64,000 bases of DNA from Cycas panzhihuaensis. Taxonomy: Eukaryota; Cycadophyta. The stretch lies in NCBI GenBank assembly GCA_023213395.1, contig CM041465.1, positions 153,085,741 to 153,149,740 on the forward strand, given 5' to 3'. Position numbers and translations under genes: made by a program. The notes under the pieces are model-generated. The model was not told the origin of the DNA and did no database searches. It was given only the letters and a program-made list of their open reading frames with translations. Of the stretch, positions 13,119 to 26,140 are shown one piece after another (the stretch's first letter is position 1; each line of letters starts with the position of its first letter).

Positions 13119-13146
13119 GCAAAGATCATGACACCATGATCTTTGC
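13119..13146. repeat. perfect 12-bp inverted repeat with 4-bp loop
   Basis: GCAAAGATCATG, ACAC, CATGATCTTTGC is a perfect hairpin inside the antisense ORF region of element C, followed by a run of C then G (CCCCCCTAAAAGGGGGG). It could be a transcript hairpin, a footprint of a small inserted element, or chance. It is not seen in the corresponding part of element I. Confidence 0.6.
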
Positions 13147-13449
13147 CGCGGTATGAATGGCACCCCCCTAAAAGGGGGGGTTTTCTACCCAAAAAAATAA
13201 AAAGTTTTCTTCCTGTGGGCGACAGCCAAGCTGATTAGGACCAAGGTTGCCTAATGCCCCGGTCTCGCCCCTCTCTAGATCCAATTCAGAATCCAGGAAG
13301 CCCTTTTCTGCCCATATAGGGCCTAAAAACCTACATAAAAAGCATAAAAAGTAATAAACTTTAAATCACAAGATGGATTGAGTTTTTAAAGATCCACTCA
13401 CTAGATCTGGCTTAGTGCTCGCCATCTCGTCCCCATGGTCCCAACGGCT

Positions 13450-13700
13450 ATCCTTCAGCTCTGATCCGACGGTTTAATCTCCCTTCATGTGCCTCTGAAG
13501 TTGGTAGCACTCTATTGCATAAGGAAATGGCTATGGATTCGCTCGAGAGCCCATGAAAATGAATCCCATTTTCATCGATTTTCCTTATATATGCGGGGGC
13601 TCTGAAGGGCACTGTCTCTATTTTCGCTCTTGTAATAGCCCTTTGGATCATTCCTTACCCCCAATCATCTTTACCTTCTGGCCCTGTCTCCTGTTATGCT
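13450..13700. promoter_or_regulatory. putative divergent promoter region between antisense ORF and extra RNase H
   Basis: The block lies between the ATG of the minus-strand ORF (13425) and the plus-strand RNase H. It has a TATATAT at 13586-13592 followed by a GC-rich stretch, and shares recognisable sequence (CATGAAAATGAAT..CCATTTT) with the reverse complement of 33540-33565 in element I. Homologous position in two elements suggests a retained function, but the TATA-like word is not kept in I. Promoter activity is inference. Confidence 0.3.
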
Positions 13701-14114
13701 CCTATAACATTCGTCTCGCTTTTTTGTACCGATGCATTGTCGCAGGGCCCTTCTGTCTTGTTTTGTGTGCCACCCCCGTGCATGCCCGAGTTTATACTCG
13801 TTTGGCTCATTTCACTATCCTGGACTCATTTTTGCAGCCTATTCCTACCTTTGGGGTCTCCAAAGGATATGCTCCCTCCGTTTAGAGTCATTCTTTGCTC
13901 TTTAAAGCAGCCTTTGGCATCCCAGGGTGCCCTTTTGCCGCCCGCTCTCAACCAATGATCAGATAGCCTACTCTTATCCTTGGGTAGCCTCATTGCTAGG
14001 TCCTCCTACCCTTCATGGCCATTTATTGCTTATTAGACGAGCCTCTTTTGCTTCGACTCATACATTATTGGGTATTTTCTCTACTGAGATATTTCCTTCC
14101 ATCATCCATATCTC

Positions 14115-14600
14115 TCTTCATTTTTACCGCTGGCGGAAGCTGCGGTAATCCTGGACCTTCTGCTACTGCATGGATTCTTTACAGCCCTTTCGGACATGAT
14201 TTTCTATGCTCCGAAATCTTCCTCCCCAAGGCCACTAATAAGAAAGCCAAATACATGGCCGTTATCAAGGCCCTCACTGATGGACTCCATTTCCATCATG
14301 GACCTATTGCTCTTCTTTACGACTCCTCGGTGGTGGTGTCCCATCTCACCCAGGTTTACCAGATGCGATGCCCTCACTTAAGAGCCCTCGCTTTGGCAGT
14401 TAGATCCTTATTGGCTAATTTCCAGTCTATCGACATCTAACACATTCCTCGAGCCCTCAACGATGAGGCAGATAGCCTTGTTCGCCTCATCCTTAAGCGC
14501 CGCCTTCCTCTTCTTGTTGACCGCCCCTAAGATTTGCCAGGTCACCCTGTCACCCAAATCTCGGGCCATCATATAGATCACCTTGCAACCCGTTTGCACC
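14115..14600 (+). pseudogene. extra RNase H domain (archaeal-like aRNH type), element C
   Basis: RNase H degrades RNA in RNA-DNA hybrids during reverse transcription; Tat-lineage gypsy elements carry a second copy besides the one fused to RT. Visible blocks are GGSCGNPGPSATAW, then FLPKATNKKAKYMAVIKAL, HFHHGPIALLYDSS, and finally RALNDEADSL after a TAA near 14438. The first catalytic aspartate (DGGS in the family) is alanine (TAGGS). The family glutamate in NEAEY is lysine (NKKAKY). The third and fourth acidic positions (YDSS, NDEAD) survive, so the copy should be inactive. It lies 0.35 kb from the polypurine tract and LTR, so it is the last domain of the element. Confidence 0.75.
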
Positions 14601-14940
14601 TCTGAAAGCTATCTGCTAATGAGGTTAAACTATGGTGACTACCAGGTTTATTCATTCACCCTTTTACTTGGCATCATCATTCACATCTCTTTGCATTTTC
14701 ATGATGGGGGCAATCCCCTCATCCTTCTTAGCTTCTAGTCAATTCTTAGGTGGCATATGGGTTGACACTATGTTGTCTCCACCTCTATCCTTGTATCCAT
14801 GCATTCTTCCATGACACTTGCTAGCACCCTTCGCTCCTATTATGATCATGATTTATATATATACATACACATATGCTATTGACAGTTTTGTTGCTAGCAT
14901 TCACCATTGCACCATGCTTTTGAGCAGCGAGGCTCTACTG

Positions 14941-14952
14941 CCAAGGGGGTAG
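14941..14952 (+). other. polypurine tract of element C
   Basis: CCAAGGGGGTAG directly precedes the LTR start TGTTTCCC. The same tract is seen next to the 3' LTRs of I (AAGGGGCCAG on minus, 32040-32049) and B (AAGGGGG on minus, about 46483-46489). It primes plus-strand DNA synthesis in LTR elements. Confidence 0.7.
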
Positions 14953-17841
<2,889 letters not shown>

Positions 17842-18055
17842 GAGACCAAGGAAATTTCATGTAGGAGACAAAGTATTTAAACTTGAATATTTATGTGAAA
17901 AATAACAAAAAAATAACTCCAAGTAGATAGGCCCTTATTTAGTCATTAAATATCTAAATAATGGAGCCTATTGCCTCTTTGCCCATGATGGGCTCGAGTT
18001 TTAAATACCCATTAATTCTCAATTTTTTAGAAACTACTATGCTTAGACTATCTCC
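17842..18055 (+). pseudogene. integrase C-terminal end, element G
   Basis: Reads KFHVGDKVFKLEYLCEK followed, after a small frame slip, by GPYLVIKYLNNGAYCL and PINSQFFRNYYA. This is the C-terminal DNA-binding part of plant gypsy integrase, without a chromodomain. The same segment occurs on minus at 58740-58910 (element H). The catalytic core is absent because element C inserted immediately upstream. Confidence 0.75.
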
Positions 18056-18265
18056 ATAATAAGTATAAACTATGACTCTAAAAATCTTCCTATTAATAAA
18101 CCTAAACTATATTAGGTCAAACATCTTACTTTCCCCAAGACTTATCCTTAGAGGGTACCACTCTGAAAATGAGTAGAAACTAAATATTTATACTTTGTTA
18201 TCCAAAAAATACAAAAGAAAATTAAAGCTATAAAATAACAAATAATATATACTTGCATCATTCCC
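18055..18265 (+). repeat. internal repeat R1 of element G
   Basis: Block after the integrase end with AATAAGTATAAACTATG, CTCTAAAAATCTTCC and CACTCTGAAAATGAGTA. A diverged direct copy (R2) occurs at 29235-29445 beyond the extra RNase H. Both copies occur also in element H, at 58520-58711 and 56898-57085. Function unknown. Confidence 0.65.
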
Positions 18266-18314
18266 CCTTTCTTCACTTTATTTGAAGCCTTTTTAGGTTT
18301 CATCCTCCCTTAAC

Positions 18315-20170
18315 TTTTCTTTTTTTTTTCCCTGTTATATCATAAAAAATTAGAAGGGGTTTTAACAGGTCCCCAAACCTTTTATATCAACTACCTTTCA
18401 ACAAAAATAGGAATGGGCATGACATGCCCATGGCCTAGCCAAACTAACTCATGCCATACACCCTCTTCTAACAACCTCCCTCATTGTGTATTAACAAGTC
18501 CAATATGACCAGACTCAAGAGATCCTCCTGGAAGTTCTCTCTCCACACCTGATTTCTTTTATTTAACACCGCCCAGTTTGCCAGCAAGTCTGCTGCAGCA
18601 TTTCCTTCCCTATACGTGTGCCAGATCTGAACTCTCTGCTTGGAGCTTAGGACATCCTAAGCATCCCTTATCATATCCAGATTACCCTAGTCCACCTCCA
18701 TCTCCCCTCCCTTAAGGGTCCTGATCACATTTAGGGAGTCTTCTTCTATTATCACTCTCTCATGTTCATCCTCATCCACCATTGCTATCGCCTTCTGCAT
18801 AGCCTTGAATTCAACTTTGTGGTTTGTCTGATGACCATAGTATTCTGCAAATTCCCAACTCACTATCCCATCATGGTTCCTGCATAAGCCTCCCCCACCT
18901 GCCTCACTAGGGTTTCCTTTGGCTGCACCATCAAAATTGATTTTTACCCAAGTCTTATTGGGCAGGGTCCAGTGGTAGGTCCGCCTTTTCACTCCCCTAC
19001 CACTCGGGCATTTTATTCCCCATCCTGCCAAGATGCTTTCTTCTCCCTTAGGGATCCTATCCTCATCCATGGGATTTAGCAGCTCTAAGGTGTCCCTCTG
19101 AATCTTATCAAAGATTCTCTACTTGTCCAACTCTTTACCTTGGAAGATTCTCCTATTACGCTCCTTCTATATATTCCAAGTCCCAACCATCAGCATTAGT
19201 TTCCATAGCATTCCCAACATTTTACTCCTAAAGGGAGATTTCCACATCATTCACTCTATAGGGTCCTAGGGGCCACCCATTCTATCCCTAAATTGGACCA
19301 TAAGATGGCCCAGATGCCTCTAGAAAAGGGTAATAGATGCTGACGTGGTCCAAAGACTCAGCATCCACCCTACATAGCTCACATATATTCACCATAGAAA
19401 ACCCATGCTTATGAAGATTATCAATTGTTAGAATCTTATTCTGCAGCCATAACCACCAAAATGCAACTACCTTTAGGATAAGCCCTAACTTCCATGCCCC
19501 AGCCAATAGATCCTCCTTGACCAGACCTTCCTCTAACATAAATTAATTATAACCATCCTTTACAGTGTATGACCCTAAAGGGGATAATGACCAAATCAAA
19601 GTATCCACTAAAGCCCTATTAAGGATGTACTAATGGTGTAATTCACCTTTGAGGTTTTGAATCCCCTCCTCCATGCCCTACAGTTCATCAAACGTTCTAC
19701 AGTTCATCAAACGTTCTCCACTTCCTATTTTTACCTTGTCCCTCTTAGTAGTCCTTAACTAGTGGGCCATATGTACCCTCATAGACCCCCTGCATGTTAC
19801 CAATAGATGGTAAATCTCTTAGTTTATAGTTGCCACACCATTTATCCTCCCAAAATCTGATGTTTTCCCCATTCCAAAGCTTCCATCTTAGGCCATTGCT
19901 TAGAATGGGCCTCGAGAATAGGAGGCCTTTCCAAATGGGGGACCCAATAACCCCCCCGCCTCATCTTTTAGGAAGTGCTTGCCTCTTAGGTATTTCCTGG
20001 CTATGATGTTTCCTCATTGAGAGCCTTCCTCTTTTACCAATCTCCAACCCAGTTTAGATAATATAGCTCTATTAAAGAGCCCCAGTCTCCTAACATTAAG
20101 CCCCCCTACCCACCTTGGCTTATATACCTTCTCCCAAGAAACTAAATATATTCTATTTTTCTCCTCAGTT
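18315..20170 (-). mobile_element. 5'-truncated plant LINE (L1-type) inserted in G
   Basis: A 1.86 kb fragment flanked by a 10-bp duplication CTCCCTTAAC at 18305-18314 and 20171-20180. The left end carries a T-rich run (18315-18330), the complement of the 3' poly(A), so the LINE reads on minus. The matching empty site is visible in element H near 58445-58460 (reverse complement). The 5' half with endonuclease and most of RT is missing, as usual for target-primed integration. Confidence 0.85.
18640..20130 (-). pseudogene. LINE RT C-terminal part with zinc-binding and RNase H domains
   Basis: The order on minus is typical of plant L1-type LINEs. First come RT C-terminal remnants (about 19560-20130), then LIWSLSPLGSYTVKDGYN near 19545-19605. 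Next is the zf-RVT domain (19290-19539) with WLWLQNKILTIDNLHKHG and CELCRVDAESLDH. Last is the RVT_3 RNase H-like domain (18687-19070) with KINFDGAAKGNPSEAGGGG, VEFKAMQKAIAM and IIEEDSLNVI. The RNase H keeps DGA and an acidic residue in the E block. Stops and frameshifts separate the blocks. A 19-bp tandem duplication sits at 19681-19717. Confidence 0.8.
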
Positions 20171-21272
20171 CTCCCTTAACGTGGATTAACATGGTAATCC
20201 TCAATTATTGGTGTAACTAGTCAGCTTCTTCATTTGGTGTTCTATGATGCCTAAGTAGCTTCTACCTTAGATAAGTCTTAGATATTCGTGGTACTATCTC
20301 TCATTCTTGACTCTTTTAAACTAATTAACAACTATTCTTATACTCTCAATGATTAAAATATTCTTCATCCCTTAGTCAATTGGTGAGTCACCTATTAGAC
20401 TCCTCATCTACCCTTTATAGTCTATAAGTTATCTTTTAAGTAATTAGAAATTTACCTACGTAAGTGATTGTGTCTTGTCTTTCTTTCTCCTATGGTTCAT
20501 TGGGTACTTAGTACTAAATCAAACCTTGTTGGTAGTACCCCTTCTACTCCTTGATAGTTAGTTGTTCAAGACCTTCCCTTCTACCCCTAAGAGATACTTT
20601 TATAAAATATCCTATAAATACCCACAATTTTTCTCTCAAGGGCATGAATTTAGGCTTTTTGTCACTTATATCCCTTTAAATCCTAATCTCCCATGGTTTT
20701 GCTAATCATGACTACACTCTCCTAAGTTATTAGTCATTCTCATGTACTACTCCTTGACAAAAATTATGTGATGATCATAGTCACCTATCCCCTAATAGGC
20801 ATGAGGGTGGATAAGATGAGTCATCTAGAAAATGGATTTAATGATGTCAAGTTTACCATGACCCTTGTCTAAACCATCATATAGAGTGATAAATTTTCTA
20901 AAGGAAAAGAGAGAGAGAAAATTTGTGTATATAATGGTTAGCACCTTTTTGGCATTTGGGACATGTCGTGTGTTAACTTTGCTTTCACCTGCAACATGTA
21001 GTTCAAATCCAGTTGTGTGTATCATATAGGACCCTTGAATCCAATTGTTTAGGCCCACTTAAGTTGGGAAAAGTTGGATTATAATGATGAAACCAAACTA
21101 TAGAGCTCATATCTACCTAGTTGTCTCACACACCTTCCCCCTATTCGTTAGCTTGTCTCTGAGTTTGTATCCTTCCCCATTACGGCCTTAAACATCTATA
21201 CTAATGGTGGGAGCCAAGGGAACCCAAGAATTTTCACTGTAACATGGGTCATCCATGATCATAGGGGAATTA

Positions 21273-21570
21273 TGAAAAGGGTTAATGACATAAGGTCATT
21301 ACATTAGTTGATTATTTCGAAAAAGGGTCTTAAGTGAACTTTAAATTAGATCACTTAAGTGAAATGCACTTTCATGTGCATTATGTGTAATTTCATTTCA
21401 CCTAACTCAAATGCTTCCTCTCTCAATATAAAAGTAAAGCTCAATGGAGGAGATTCATTCTTTACCTCCCCATTTTGTGAGAGCTACTTTCTTTCTCTTA
21501 AGTCTCTCTTGCTCCCATGTTTGCCTTTGTGTTTAGTGCATGGAGATGAAGGATAGATCCACTCTTTTCA
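21273..21570 (+). repeat. 5' LTR of copia F (298 bp)
   Basis: Begins TGAAAAGGG and ends CTTTTCA. It matches 28523-28820 base for base except for about two T/C differences (near 21416 and 21500). The short open frame inside it is repeated in both LTRs and is not evidence of a gene. Confidence 0.95.
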
Positions 21571-21572
21571 TG

Positions 21573-21584
21573 TGGTATCAGAGC
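21573..21584 (+). other. primer-binding site of copia F (initiator Met tRNA)
   Basis: TGGTATCAGAGC, the standard plant copia primer site complementary to the 3' end of initiator methionine tRNA, begins two bases after the 5' LTR. Confidence 0.9.
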
Positions 21585-23610
21585 TTGCTTCCTTCATATT
21601 CCCCACTTGCACTTGCAATGGAGCCATCACTTCCTTCTCCCCCACAATCCATGTGGTGAAGGAGATTGTGAAAGTGAATTTAGAAACATTTTCAAGTTAT
21701 TATGATAGCATATTTTATATTGTTTGCTTTTCCTTTCTCTTTTGCAGGTTTGGAAGCATAATACAAGGAGTTGTAAGGCCCAAGGATTCCAATACTTTGC
21801 TGGCCATTCATGCTATCTCATTCTTCTTTTTCTTTTCCCTTTTTTTCCCATTTAACAAGGGGAAATGCTACCGAAATTTTTCCAGCATTTAGAAGAATGA
21901 TTGTAAGGGGAGTTTTTACCCATTTTTTTTAAAGAATTTTGAGCCATTAAAAATATCTATCATTGTATGCTCTCACCTTGCCCATATTGGGATCCTGGTG
22001 ATCAAAAAATGATGGAAATTTCATATGGTATCATGTGTTAATGAGATATTAGCAAGCTGAAATTTCTGCAGAAATGCAATTTGATTACTAAACTTCACAA
22101 GTCTGCAAAATTGTCTACAGAGATCCAATTGAAGTGATTCTAGTTGTCAAAGATGGGGCTCTGAGTCTACTTTCCAGTGCAAAAATTAGCACCTAATTTG
22201 GATGTCGTATGAGGAAGTTATTGCTGTTTTAGTGAACAGCAGTTATTTTTAGTAAGAATTCTGGAAAAATATCATTTCCTAACTTTTCGGGGCTGTCAAA
22301 AACTTTCCAGAACTCATTTGGACCTGATTCCACTTCCTGGAGATGAAGACCTGATCTAGTTTGCAGCACAAAAATCGGCACTCCATTTCGGCATCGTGGG
22401 AGAAAGTTATTGCAGATTTAGTGAAGAGTACTTTTTTTGTATTAACAAAAAAAAAAAAAAAAAAAAGTGAAGAAAAATTCTTCCTTTTTATAAGGCTTAA
22501 AAGCCCATTGTAAAAGTGAGAAAAAAAAAAACACCTAGATTAGAGCAATATCCGGTGTCCTCACTTACTTATTAACATTGCATTTCAGCACTCTAAAATC
22601 ACTCAAAGCAAGCACACCAAAGACACTTCAAGCAAGCACTCCAAAAGCACTCCAAGCAAGCATTATTTTCAGTTAAATGTACGTTTGATGCAATTCGATA
22701 ATCTTTTCACTCTTCCTAAAAGGAACGCATCATGTACGCTATTTTCTGCCATCTTGTACCTGTTCACACACTCACCAAGGTTGAGATACCTTGGTTGGCA
22801 GAATCTTGGTGCCATAAAGGAGGTGTGGGTTTCAAGTTGGGACGGACTAAACCTAATATTGGTGAGGTTTGGTTAGCCATACCATCGTGCCTCAATCAGG
22901 GATCATCCTGATAACCAACCAGGAAAACTAAAACTTTAATACAAGATTAAAATATACCCGATCCAATATCCGTCATAGCCATGGGTATGCACGTACCACT
23001 CTTTAGAGGAGGTATATAATGCTCATTGGTGAACTGGTGAGGATTGGGAGTACTGGCTCCTGTGACTTGGATTTCATCACCAAGCACGATTAAGTGTATC
23101 GCGGTGAAGGCCAAATTAATTCTACTAGAAGCCTAGGCATCCCTTCAACAACCTCAACTACACGTTGGACACAAGTTAGAGGTTATTGGGTTGATTACGC
23201 ATCTTACATTCGAGTTTCAAGTTGTGTAAACCCAATGATGTCAACTTCTACATTGGCCTACAATCTTGTATATTGATCACTTACTTATTTGTAAAAAGTG
23301 ATCCATAGTGTAATCACAATCATAGTGCTTCTCATATTCCAGCTGCGTCAGGTTAATATTTGCCACAAGCGTTAGTGGCCAATTTTTATCATAGTGCTTC
23401 TCATATTCCTGCTGCGTCAGGTTAATATTTGTCACAAGTGTTGGTGACTTTTCTCTAAGTTGCTCCCTTCATCTTTGAGCAACCATTCTCACTTCTTCTT
23501 CCTTCTTCTACACTACTTCATTACATTTCCCATTTATAAATAGTGATCAGTCATTTATTACCATCACTTTTATAGTCCCTTGTTCATTTCTTCCCTTCTA
23601 AAAAGACACA
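21585..23610 (+). other. long leader of copia F with internal repeats
   Basis: No recognisable coding region. It contains a poly(A) run (22447-22466), a set of short repeats of CAAGCA(C)..CCAA type at about 22600-22665, and a 69-bp direct duplication (23321-23389 and 23390 onward). A leader of about 2 kb before gag is long for copia elements. Confidence 0.6.
23321..23450 (+). repeat. 69-bp tandem duplication in the F leader
   Basis: ATCATAGTGCTTCTCATATT begins both copies (23321 and 23390). They share the following GCTGCGTCAGGTTAATATTT and diverge by a few transitions. Confidence 0.85.
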
Positions 23611-24560
23611 ATGTCTTCACAATTCAAGCAAAATATGAACTGCATTCTAAAAGGGAAAGAAAATTGGGACATGTGGTTCATCGTGTCGAAATGTCAGAAA
23701 GTATGAAGGTCTATGGAGAGATCACTTACAACCTACACCACCTGCATTTACAATACTACCACAACTACTTCAAAGCAGAGGTGCTCCAACCGCCCCATCA
23801 AGCCGTAGCTAAACGCCAATGGGAACTTGATGATGATAAAATCCGCAGTGGATACCGCTTTGTCACTAATTATTCCCTGCATAATCTCATTGATGAAGCT
23901 GTATATGATACAGCATGGAAAGTTCTTGAAGTTCTTAAGAAGAACTTTGACACTAAATCGGACTTAGAGTTTGTTCACTTAGTCTTGAAGATGAACAAAT
24001 TGAAAATGCAGAAAGGACATGCAAGTGAGACAATCAATCTCCTTCGTCCAATCAAGCAAGCCATTGATAAAGATTTTAAAACTCAATGCATTACATGGGC
24101 TTTCTTGATTCACCATGTCTCCATATCCCGATTATAAAAATCTATTGGGAGTCTTCAATCCAAGGAACTTTAAAGACCCTAAACTTTGAGGATCTTCCGA
24201 TAAGTTCATTGAATTTGATAAGACCTTTGATACCAACTTTGCCACTACATCGATCCAATTGATGTTGCTTTTGAAGTGGAAGAAGATCTTTGTTACACCA
24301 AAATCAAGGTCAATACTCTCAGAGAGGTGGTAATTCAGGAAGAGGAAGAGGTAGACAACAAGGACATGTCCTCTTAGTCAATGTGCTCCTCAATTCCAAC
24401 AAAATAGCCTCAAGGCCAAGGGCAAAATAATCAACTTGGACCTAGATCCAAGAATCGAGACAATCCACCAAATTTAATACTTGACCTGAAATCAAACAAT
24501 CGTGTGCCAAAGGTGTAATAGAAGAGGACATTATGCCAAAATTGCGTAATCGCCACCAAC
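23611..24560 (+). pseudogene. gag: copia gag of element F, frameshifted
   Basis: Starts at ATG 23611 (MSSQFKQNMNCILKGKENWD), a typical copia gag opening with the W..W pair. It meets a stop after about 32 codons, and the product continues in the frame that covers 23700-24137. That frame shows the UBN2-type gag body (KRQWELDDDKIRSGY, DEAVYDTAWKVLEVLKK). The nucleocapsid zinc knuckle is at 24500-24550: CQRCNRRGHYAK is present but a one-base loss removes the final Cys. A basic Gly/Arg-rich stretch (GRGRGRQQG, 24335-24365) precedes it. Confidence 0.8.
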
Positions 24561-24739
24561 AAACTACCAAGTTATCAACAGGCCATGGTGCACATAATGT
24601 TGATAATACTTCTTTGAAGATGCTTTTGGTGGAACGAATTTGCTCATGCACACCTTCAAAGAATTGGGACCACTTCATCAAATGTTGTTGATAGATCCAC
24701 TAAGTATATTGAGGCTCATTGTGGCTATGCTTATTCACT

Positions 24740-26140
24740 TTTGCCTTCACCACTTGGAGTTGCAAATAGTGCTACCTTAAATACTTCGTCGTGGATCATG
24801 GATATTGGAGCAACACAACACATGACCTGTTATCGCCTGCTCTTTCAGGATTTTGACTCTGAAGTTCGTGGTGTTGTACACATGGTCGACAAATCATCTC
24901 GGCCGATCAAGGACTTGGAGCTTGCACGAAACTCCTGTGCCTTCCAGTTTTACACTTGTTGATGTTTTATATTCTTGCTCAAGCGTAATCGCTCCCCGTC
25001 CACTCTTGTCTCTCGTGGATTTGATCCGAGTGTAATCGCAAACAATCAAACTCTCCGTGTCATTCACCCTCCTTCAAATCGTGGTTATGACCGAATTCTT
25101 GATGGTAAACTTTTCGCCTAACTGGCTCACCATCCTCTGAAGTCAACTATGTTGATGATGAATTTGTTTTTACCACAACCCTGACTCCTCAAAAGTTGTC
25201 CCAAGCAGCTCTATGGCATGCTCGTATGGGCCATATCAAAATTGATCGTTTAAGAGAACTACAAGACACTCTTCCTGGTTTGCCTAAGTTCCCCTCCAAG
25301 CCCTTTAAATGTGAAGCATATATTATTACTAAATCTCAAAGACAACCCTTTCCTCGTAGTCAGTGGAAATCTACCCAACCTTTGCAGCTTGTACACTCAG
25401 ATATATGCGGTCCTATGCCCATCCCTTCTATCAAATGTATGGTACTATATTACTTTCATTGATGATTTTACCAAGAAAGTATGGGTTGCTTTCTTGCAAA
25501 GAAAGATGAAGCTTTTTCTATGTTTCAAGCTTTCAAGGCCCACGTGGAAAATGAATCTGCATTTAAGATCAAAATACTCAGGACTGACAATGGTGGCGAG
25601 TACACATCTAATGAGTTTGAATCGTACCTACGTCAACGTGGAATCAAACATCAGACCACTGTTGCAGGTACACCCCAGCAAAATGGAGTTGCCGAGCGTA
25701 TGAACAGGACCATCATGAATATGGCTCGTGCTATGCTGGTATATAAGAATGTCCCTATCTATCTTTGGGCCGAGGCTATCTGGACTGCTGTGTATTGCAT
25801 CAACACTGTTAGTCCCTCCAAGCTCGGCCCTCTCCACATGAAATGTGGTATGGACAAACCCCCTCTATCTCGCACTTCAGAATTTTTGGCTCTACTTGTT
25901 ATGCTCATATTTTGTAGGAACATAGAAATAAGCTCCAAGATAGAGCCATCAAAGGCATCTTTGTTGATACCCTATGGACAAAAATGGATACAAGGTTTTA
26001 TACCTTCGAGCGCAAAATCATCATCACTAGAGATGTTATCTTTGCAGACCGAAGATCAATTACTCGACTTGACTCCAAGACGCCTTCATACCGATTTAAT
26101 GATGCTACCGAATTTGATGTCCGATTCCAAAATTTAGGGG
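24740..26140 (+). pseudogene. copia protease and integrase of element F, frameshifted
   Basis: The protease shows SSWIMDIGATQHMTC (24790-24835), with the active-site D-T/S-G as D-I-G. The integrase zinc finger has LWHARMGHIKIDRLREL and KCEAYI, the last Cys changed to Tyr. The core keeps HSDICGP, LRTDNGGEY and PQQNGVAERMNRT, so the D, D and E catalytic residues are all visible, although the first lies in a different frame from the others (switch near 25440-25490). After 25860 the frame breaks again. As written it cannot yield a single active protein. Confidence 0.85.

Larger units (their letters stand above)
11730..13425 (-). pseudogene. antisense spliced ORF of element C (coiled-coil protein, unknown function)
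   Basis: I do not recognise a function. Exon 1 is 13425-13402 (ATG, eight codons reading MASTKPDL), followed by GTGAGT. The next exon could start after the AG at 13331-13332. It carries a 10-residue repeat (12710-12830), then an acidic stretch with EEIPEEEE, and ends at 12498 against GTGAGAC. The intron is 12385-12497, ending TTTGTAG. The last exon has a coiled coil (AIRAERDALQ near 12150, EERLWGMEERL near 12040) and a basic tail. Copies occur at 33687-41210 and about 43560-56620. A TGA sits at 12523-12525 where CGA would keep the frame. A further intron near 12920 is possible. A longer open frame on the opposite strand is probably a shadow. Confidence 0.55.

Noticed and set aside
18687-19070. 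Another gypsy extra RNase H
   Set aside because: The KINFDGAAKGNPS form with an upstream zinc-binding RT domain and 10-bp target duplication identifies a LINE, not an LTR element.
21359-21556. Small gene present twice (21359-21556 and 28609-28806)
   Set aside because: Both copies are inside the LTRs of copia F; duplication is explained by the LTR pair.
21573-21584. Methionine tRNA gene
   Set aside because: Only the 12-base complement of the tRNA 3' end is present; it is a primer-binding site with no tRNA fold around it.
23321-23450. CRISPR-like spaced repeat
   Set aside because: Only two adjacent 69-bp copies, no spacers, and in a plant retrotransposon leader.
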